From Rhodobacteraceae bacterium QY30 (GTDB lineage Bacteria; Pseudomonadota; Alphaproteobacteria; Rhodobacterales; Rhodobacteraceae): a DNA stretch of 64,000 nucleotides. Below, piece by piece: positions 59,323 through 64,000 of this stretch (its first letter is position 1; every line of letters begins with the position of its first letter). A program made the translations under genes and the position numbers. The stretch covers positions 2,154,501 through 2,218,500 of the forward strand of contig CP023454.1 of NCBI GenBank assembly GCA_002356635.1, written 5' to 3'. The notes beneath the pieces were generated by a model. The model saw only the letters and a program-made list of their open reading frames with translations. It ran no database searches and was not told the origin of the DNA.

Positions 59323-61080
59323 ATGATGTCGCGGACGATGACCGGCGCGAAGATGGTGGTTCAGGCGCTCAAGGATCAGGGTGTCGAGGTGGTCTTCGGC
59401 TATCCGGGCGGCGCGGTGCTACCCATCTATGACGAAATCTTCCAGCAGAACGAAATCCGCCACATCCTTGTCCGCCATGAACAGGGCGCGGTCCACATGG
59501 CCGAAGGCTATGCCCGTTCGACCGGGAAGCCCGGCGTGGTTCTGGTGACCTCTGGCCCCGGTGCGACGAACGCCGTCACGGGCCTGACCGACGCGCTGCT
59601 GGATTCGATCCCGCTGGTCGTGCTGTCGGGCCAGGTTCCGACCTTCATGATCGGCACCGACGGCTTCCAGGAAGCCGACACCATCGGCATCACTCGCCCC
59701 TGCACGAAACACAACTGGCTGGTGAAGGACACCGACAAGCTGGCCGACACCATCCACCAGGCCTTCCACGTTGCCACCTCGGGCCGGCCGGGTCCGGTGC
59801 TGATCGACATTCCGAAGGACGTGCAGTTCGCCACCGGCACCTATATCCAGGCGCGCGAGGCGCGGACAGCGCATTACCAGCCGAAGGTCAAGGGCGACCT
59901 TGACGCGATCACCCGTCTGGTCGAACTGATCGAGACCGCCGAACGCCCGGTTTTCTACACCGGCGGCGGTGTCATCAACTCGGGCGTGGGCGCCAGCCAG
60001 CTCTTGCGCGAACTGGTCGATGCGACCGGCTTCCCCATCACCTCGACCCTGATGGGTCTGGGCGCCTACCCCGCCAGCGGCAAAAGCTGGCTGGGGATGC
60101 TGGGGATGCACGGTCTTTACGAGGCAAACCTGGCCATGCACGGCTGCGATCTGATGATCAACATCGGCGCGCGGTTCGATGACCGGATCACCGGCCGGAT
60201 TGCCGATTTCAGCCCGCGTTCGAAAAAGGCCCATATCGACATCGACCCGTCGTCGATCAACAAGGTCATCCCGGTCGATATCCCCATCGTGGGCGATGTG
60301 GGCCATGTCCTGGAAGATCTGCTGAAGGTCTGGAAGGCCCGCGGTCGCAAGGTCAACAAGGACGGTCTTGCGCGCTGGTGGACCCAGATCGAGGAATGGA
60401 AGGCCAGGAAATGCCTGACCTACAAGCCCTCGGACACCGCGATCAAGCCGCAATACGCGCTTGAACGGCTAGAGGCGCTGACCCGCGGCCGGGATCGGTA
60501 CATCACGACCGAAGTGGGCCAGCACCAGATGTGGGCCGCGCAGTTCCTGCATTTCGACGCGCCGAACCGCTGGATGACCTCGGGTGGTCTGGGGACGATG
60601 GGCTACGGCCTGCCCGCCTCGATCGGCGTGCAGATTGCCCATCCCGACGCCTTGGTCATCAACGTGGCCGGCGAGGCGTCGTGGCTGATGAACATGCAGG
60701 AGATGGGCACCGCGATGCAGTTCCGTGCGCCGGTGAAGCAGTTCATCCTGAACAACGAACGCCTGGGCATGGTGCGCCAGTGGCAGCAGCTTCTGCATGG
60801 CGAACGCTATTCGCATTCCTGGTCGGAAAGCCTGCCGGACTTCGTGAAGCTGGCCGAAGCCTTCGGCTGCAAGGGCATCCGCTGCGAGGACCCGGCAAAG
60901 CTGGACGACGCCATCCAGGAGATGCTGGATTATGATGGCCCGGTGATCTTCGACTGCCTGGTCGAGCGGCACGAGAACTGCTTCCCGATGATCCCGAGCG
61001 GCAAGCCGCATAACGAAATGCTTCTGGGCGACGCCTCGACCGAAGGCGCGATCCAGGCGGGCGGCGCAGTGCTGGTCTAA
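59323..61080 (+). CDS. ilvB: Acetolactate synthase, large (catalytic) subunit
   Basis: ThDP enzyme that condenses pyruvate, or pyruvate and 2-ketobutyrate, in the first step of Val/Leu/Ile synthesis. 585 residues. The catalytic Glu is in RHEQGAVHMAEGYAR. The ThDP/Mg motif reads GEASWLMN (E451 in place of the usual Asp), with ILNNERLGM at its end. Start: first ATG of MMSRTM at 59323, with GGAG five bases upstream; open frame upstream overlaps the attenuator. A hairpin lies between it and ilvN. Confidence 0.96.
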   Translation: MMSRTMTGAKMVVQALKDQGVEVVFGYPGGAVLPIYDEIFQQNEIRHILVRHEQGAVHMAEGYARSTGKPGVVLVTSGPGATNAVTGLTDALLDSIPLVVLSGQVPTFMIGTDGFQEADTIGITRPCTKHNWLVKDTDKLADTIHQAFHVATSGRPGPVLIDIPKDVQFATGTYIQAREARTAHYQPKVKGDLDAITRLVELIETAERPVFYTGGGVINSGVGASQLLRELVDATGFPITSTLMGLGAYPASGKSWLGMLGMHGLYEANLAMHGCDLMINIGARFDDRITGRIADFSPRSKKAHIDIDPSSINKVIPVDIPIVGDVGHVLEDLLKVWKARGRKVNKDGLARWWTQIEEWKARKCLTYKPSDTAIKPQYALERLEALTRGRDRYITTEVGQHQMWAAQFLHFDAPNRWMTSGGLGTMGYGLPASIGVQIAHPDALVINVAGEASWLMNMQEMGTAMQFRAPVKQFILNNERLGMVRQWQQLLHGERYSHSWSESLPDFVKLAEAFGCKGIRCEDPAKLDDAIQEMLDYDGPVIFDCLVERHENCFPMIPSGKPHNEMLLGDASTEGAIQAGGAVLV

Positions 61081-61087
61081 GGCAATC

Positions 61088-61109
61088 GGGGGCGCGCGGC
61101 TGCGCCCCC
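61088..61109 (+). repeat. Hairpin between ilvB and ilvN
   Basis: GGGGGCGC (61088-61095) and GCGCCCCC (61102-61109), loop of six, no T-run. Probably an mRNA stability or partial-termination element that tunes the subunit ratio. Confidence 0.5.
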
Positions 61110-61142
61110 TGACGTTCATCACAGAGACGAAGGCAGGGACCC

Positions 61143-61706
61143 ATGTCCGCACTCAACATCAAGAAAGGCTCTTCGAGCCATTCGGCCTATGACCTGCGCG
61201 ATCCCCATTCGCAGGTTGTCGAGACCCATACGCTGGCGGTTCTGGTCGACAACGAAGCGGGCGTTCTGGCCCGCGTCATCGGCCTGTTTTCGGGCCGCGG
61301 CTACAACATCGAAAGCCTGACCGTGGCCGAGGTCGATCACAAGGGCCACCGGTCGCGAATCACGGTGGTGACGCGCGGCACGCCGTCCGTCATCGAACAG
61401 ATCAAGGCGCAACTTGGGCGTCTGGTCCCGGTGCACGAGGTTCACGACCTGACGGTCGATGGCCCCTCGGTGGAACGGGAACTGGGGCTTCTGAAAGTTG
61501 TCGCCAGCGGGGACAAGCGCATCGAATCCCTGCGCCTGGCCGAGATTTTCAGGGCCAGCGTGGTGGATTCGACGCTCGAAAGCTTCGTGTTCGAGATCAC
61601 GGGCACCCCGGACAAGATCGACGCCTTCGCCGACCTGATGCGCCCCTTGGGCCTGGCCGAGGTGGCGCGCACCGGCGTTGCCGCGTTGTCGCGCGGTTTC
61701 GCCTGA
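61143..61706 (+). CDS. ilvN: Acetolactate synthase, small (regulatory) subunit
   Basis: 187 residues. The ACT domain (HTLAVLVDNEAGVLARVIGLFSGRGYNIESLTV) gives valine feedback control, and the second domain (LLKVVASGDKRIES...VVDSTLESFVFEITG) is typical. It has a 24-residue N-terminal extension before the ACT domain. It lies 62 bases after ilvB and shares its attenuator. Confidence 0.96.
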   Translation: MSALNIKKGSSSHSAYDLRDPHSQVVETHTLAVLVDNEAGVLARVIGLFSGRGYNIESLTVAEVDHKGHRSRITVVTRGTPSVIEQIKAQLGRLVPVHEVHDLTVDGPSVERELGLLKVVASGDKRIESLRLAEIFRASVVDSTLESFVFEITGTPDKIDAFADLMRPLGLAEVARTGVAALSRGFA

Positions 61707-61785
61707 TTTTTGCCACGATAAAGCGCCCTAACGGTTTCTCAATCGGCAGGGCGCATCATGCCTGGAAATGGTCGAGGATCAGGGC

Positions 61786-62001
61786 ATGAGCGAGGCGGAA
61801 AAGAAGAACACACCTGACGCGTCCGGTTCCGATGCCCTGGCGCATTGGCAGGCCCAGGAGAACGCGGGCCTGCATCCCGAGGATCCGGCCCCAGAGGACG
61901 GCCACCGCGACGACTGGCAGATGCCGGCGGGCTGGTGGCTGATCCCGGCGGCAACCGCGGGCGTACCGCTCTGGATCGCGCTTATCCGCCTGATCTTCTA
62001 G
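61786..62001 (+). CDS. Small protein with one C-terminal membrane helix
   Basis: 71 residues. The N-terminal 47 residues are polar and acidic; the C-terminus is a hydrophobic tail helix (about 48-70, WWLIPAATAGVPLWIALIRLIF). The start at 61786 has AGGA seven bases upstream and is preferred over an ATG six codons earlier. No family recognised. It ends 9 bases before the end of the convergent histidine kinase gene. Confidence 0.65.
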   Translation: MSEAEKKNTPDASGSDALAHWQAQENAGLHPEDPAPEDGHRDDWQMPAGWWLIPAATAGVPLWIALIRLIF

Positions 62002-62010
62002 CGCCGCACG

Positions 62011-63345
62011 CTATCGGCCCAGAACGATTTCCGCCTTCAGCCCGCCCAAGGTCTCGCTTTCGGTCAGGCGCAGCGATCCGCCGTGGCTGCGCACGATGTC
62101 GGCGGTAATGGACAGCCCAAGCCCCACTCCACCCCCGCGGTTCTGATTGCGCGACTGATCCAGCCGAGTGAAGGGCTTCAGCGCCTCTTCCCGCTGCTCC
62201 CGCGGGATGCCGGGACCGTCATCCTCGACCGTGAACCGGACCGAGCGTTCGAGGATCGTCACCGACAGGTCCGCCCGTTTCCCGTAGCGCAAGGCGTTAC
62301 CGATCAGGTTGTCCAGCGCCCGTCGCAGCGCCGCCCGGCTGAGCAAGGCGGTCCCGGCCCCTTCCACCCGGACCAGCGCCACCTTCATGCCCATGCGGCG
62401 ATAGTCGGCAACGATGCCTTTCAGGAACTCGACCGGATCAATCTCTTCCGCGGGATCGACCTCGGCCGAACTGCGGGCGAAATCCAGGAAAGCATCCAGC
62501 ATCCGCTGCATCTCGTCCACATCGCCCAGCAGGGCCGGCACCTCCTCGTCATCGATCATCGAAAGGCCCAGGCGCAGGCGGGTCAAGGGGGTTCGAAGGT
62601 CATGGCTGACGCCCGAAAGCAGAAGCGTCCGTTGTTCGATCTGCCGCTCGATCCGGTTGCGCATGTCCAGAAAGGCATTGCCCGCAATGCGCACCTCGAT
62701 CGCGCCCGTCGGCCGGTAGGGCACGGTCCGTCCGCGCCCAAAGGCTTCGGCAGCCGCGGCCATCCGGCGGATGGGCCGCAACTGGTTGCGCAGGAAGATG
62801 ATCGCGATCACCGTCATCAGAAGGCTTGTCCCCACCATGAGGACCAGAAGCTGGTGCGGGTTGCTCGCCGAAACCTGCCGACGGTCGAACCGGATCAGAA
62901 GCGGCCCCTTGGCCGTGTCGACCGCCAGATTGACATCGCGCAGATCGGCCAGGTCGATCGCCCGCACCCCCGGGACCTGGGCGCGCAGACGCTGGATGAT
63001 GACCCGCCCCGACAGGTCGTAAAAAACCCGGTTGTCCCCCGGCGCGGGCAGGACCGCGGGAATCTCCACCTCCAGCGACAGCGGGGTTGCCGTGCGGCGG
63101 GCGGTCTCCAGCCCAGTGACAGGATCCGGGGCATCATTGAACAGACGCAGCGTCAACGCCACTTCCTCGGCGACGTTGTCGGTCATCTGCTGCGTCACGC
63201 CTTCGAAATGGCGCTGCAGGAAGGTGACGGACACGACAAGCTGGATCGCCACCACCGGCAGGATGAGGATCAGCGCGGCGCGTCCGTAAAGACCGCGCGG
63301 CATCAGACGCTTGAGCCAGTCGAACCGGAAGGTGGTGATCCGCAT
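62011..63345 (-). CDS. EnvZ-like sensor histidine kinase
   Basis: 444 residues. Two membrane helices (about 20-43 and 166-184) flank a periplasmic sensor of about 120 residues. HAMP follows, then the H box GVSHDLRTPLTRLRLG (His248), N box DNLIGNALRYGK, and the G boxes DDGPGIP and GGVGLGLSI. The start at 63345 is chosen for the length of the first helix. No response regulator is adjacent, so its partner is elsewhere; the upstream neighbour is divergent. Confidence 0.92.
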   Translation of the reverse strand: MRITTFRFDWLKRLMPRGLYGRAALILILPVVAIQLVVSVTFLQRHFEGVTQQMTDNVAEEVALTLRLFNDAPDPVTGLETARRTATPLSLEVEIPAVLPAPGDNRVFYDLSGRVIIQRLRAQVPGVRAIDLADLRDVNLAVDTAKGPLLIRFDRRQVSASNPHQLLVLMVGTSLLMTVIAIIFLRNQLRPIRRMAAAAEAFGRGRTVPYRPTGAIEVRIAGNAFLDMRNRIERQIEQRTLLLSGVSHDLRTPLTRLRLGLSMIDDEEVPALLGDVDEMQRMLDAFLDFARSSAEVDPAEEIDPVEFLKGIVADYRRMGMKVALVRVEGAGTALLSRAALRRALDNLIGNALRYGKRADLSVTILERSVRFTVEDDGPGIPREQREEALKPFTRLDQSRNQNRGGGVGLGLSITADIVRSHGGSLRLTESETLGGLKAEIVLGR

Positions 63346-63451
63346 GCGAAGCACCCTAGCCGGGTTCCGGTCGGATTTGAATGTCCGCATTTCGGCTTGT
63401 GCGCATTCCGCGATGCCGCCAACAATGACGCGTTCCAGCGATGAGGCGATC

Positions 63452-64000
63452 ATGAACCCCCTGCCCGGTCAGATCTTCGAAGCCGCCCCCGGGCTGCGCG
63501 GCCTTCTGGCCAACAACCCCTCGCCCATGACAGGCACCGGCACCATCAGTTGGATCCTCGGCGAAGGCGAGGTCGCGCTGGTCGATCCCGGCCCCGCCGA
63601 CCCGGCGCATGCCCGGGTCCTGCGCCAGGCACTTGGAAGCGAGCGGATCACGACAATCCTCGTGACCCATGCGCATCTGGATCATTCGGCCCTGGCCCGT
63701 CCCCTGGCCGAGGAATGGGGGGCCCCCATCCTGGCCTACGGCGACGCCACCGCCGGCCGTTCCCCGCGGATGGCGGCCTTCGCGTCCGACGCCGATCTGC
63801 CACGTTCGGAAGGCGTGGACGCGGGTTTCCGCCCCGATGGCACCCTGGCGGACGGAGAGGTGATCGGCGGACGAACCTGGCAGGTCGAGGCGCTCCATAC
63901 GCCCGGCCATTTCGGCAACCACCTGTGCTTTGCGATGGGCGACGACATCCTTTGCGGCGATTTGCTGATGGCCTGGTCGACCAGCATCGTCGCACCGCCG
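63452..64000 (+). CDS. Metallo-beta-lactamase-fold hydrolase, cut off by the window edge
   Basis: The first 183 residues are visible. Zn motif THAHLDHSAL (H-x-H-x-D-H), then the second His in LHTPGHFGNHLCF and the Asp in DILCGDLLM. It resembles the LACTB2/glyoxalase-II-like branch found in Rhodobacteraceae. GAGG lies five bases upstream of the start. It diverges from the kinase gene with 106 bases between. Confidence 0.88.
   Translation, partial: MNPLPGQIFEAAPGLRGLLANNPSPMTGTGTISWILGEGEVALVDPGPADPAHARVLRQALGSERITTILVTHAHLDHSALARPLAEEWGAPILAYGDATAGRSPRMAAFASDADLPRSEGVDAGFRPDGTLADGEVIGGRTWQVEALHTPGHFGNHLCFAMGDDILCGDLLMAWSTSIVAPP

Overview
This 64 kb window is a GC-rich, densely packed stretch of chromosome from an alphaproteobacterium, most likely a member of the Rhodobacteraceae (Paracoccus/Rhodobacter group). 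The evidence is the layout of the complex I operon (14 nuo genes mixed with small accessory genes and followed by birA), the Rhodobacteraceae-type small protein families in it, an FnrL-type box, a TakP-like TRAP transporter and bpt. I do not assign a genus. I see no insertion sequence, phage gene, CRISPR array or rRNA; this is core genome, not an island.

Layout. 1-20570 (all minus strand): nuoABCDE, an HhH-domain membrane protein, a DUF5337-like protein, nuoF, a DUF5333-like secreted protein, nuoG, a lipoprotein, nuoH, nuoI, a carboxymuconolactone-decarboxylase-like protein, nuoJKLMN, birA, coaX and a truncated rnj (RNase J). Many junctions are ATGA overlaps. 20571-20943 is a divergent regulatory region with an FNR-type box in front of ompW. 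21640-23489: a DegT-type aminotransferase and a phosphoglycolate-phosphatase-like HAD gene. 23592-29375: glmU-glmS-alkD-like, then moaA-DUF1810-lytic transglycosylase. 29390-30556: an M20 amidohydrolase. 31023-36818: a five-gene peptide/nickel-type ABC importer. 36826-39378: DUF3422 and an MFS transporter. 39467-42497: pntAB. 42653-46410: zwf-pgl-pgi. 46575: tRNA-Gly(CCC). 46660-53216: single genes for metabolism and repair (aldo/keto reductase, RidA, agmatinase-like, HNH, glyoxalase-fold, esterase, DNA glycosylase, YbaK, LbH acetyltransferase) plus a 43-codon membrane peptide gene. 53462-54992: DUF2852 and bpt. 55128-58817: a TRAP transporter whose binding-protein gene converges on the permease genes. 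59121-61706: ilvBN behind a leader-peptide attenuator. 62011-64000: an EnvZ-like histidine kinase and a truncated metallo-beta-lactamase-fold hydrolase.

How the genes fit together. Complex I (NADH to quinone), PntAB (proton-driven NADPH formation) and zwf-pgl-pgi (NADPH-generating entry to the Entner-Doudoroff/pentose-phosphate routes) form a redox-cofactor theme. GlmU/GlmS feed the cell wall, and IlvBN starts branched-chain amino acid synthesis.

Most informative non-coding signals: (1) a 15-residue leader peptide with a Leu-Val-Ile-Leu-Val run followed by an intrinsic terminator in front of ilvB; (2) the FNR-type box between nuoA and ompW; (3) two copies of a TGTrAA-N5-TTCACA dyad upstream of the DUF2852 gene; (4) a short HhH domain present twice in the nuo operon, once fused to NuoE and once in the adjacent membrane protein. 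I found nothing I would call a wholly new system; these four are the best leads.
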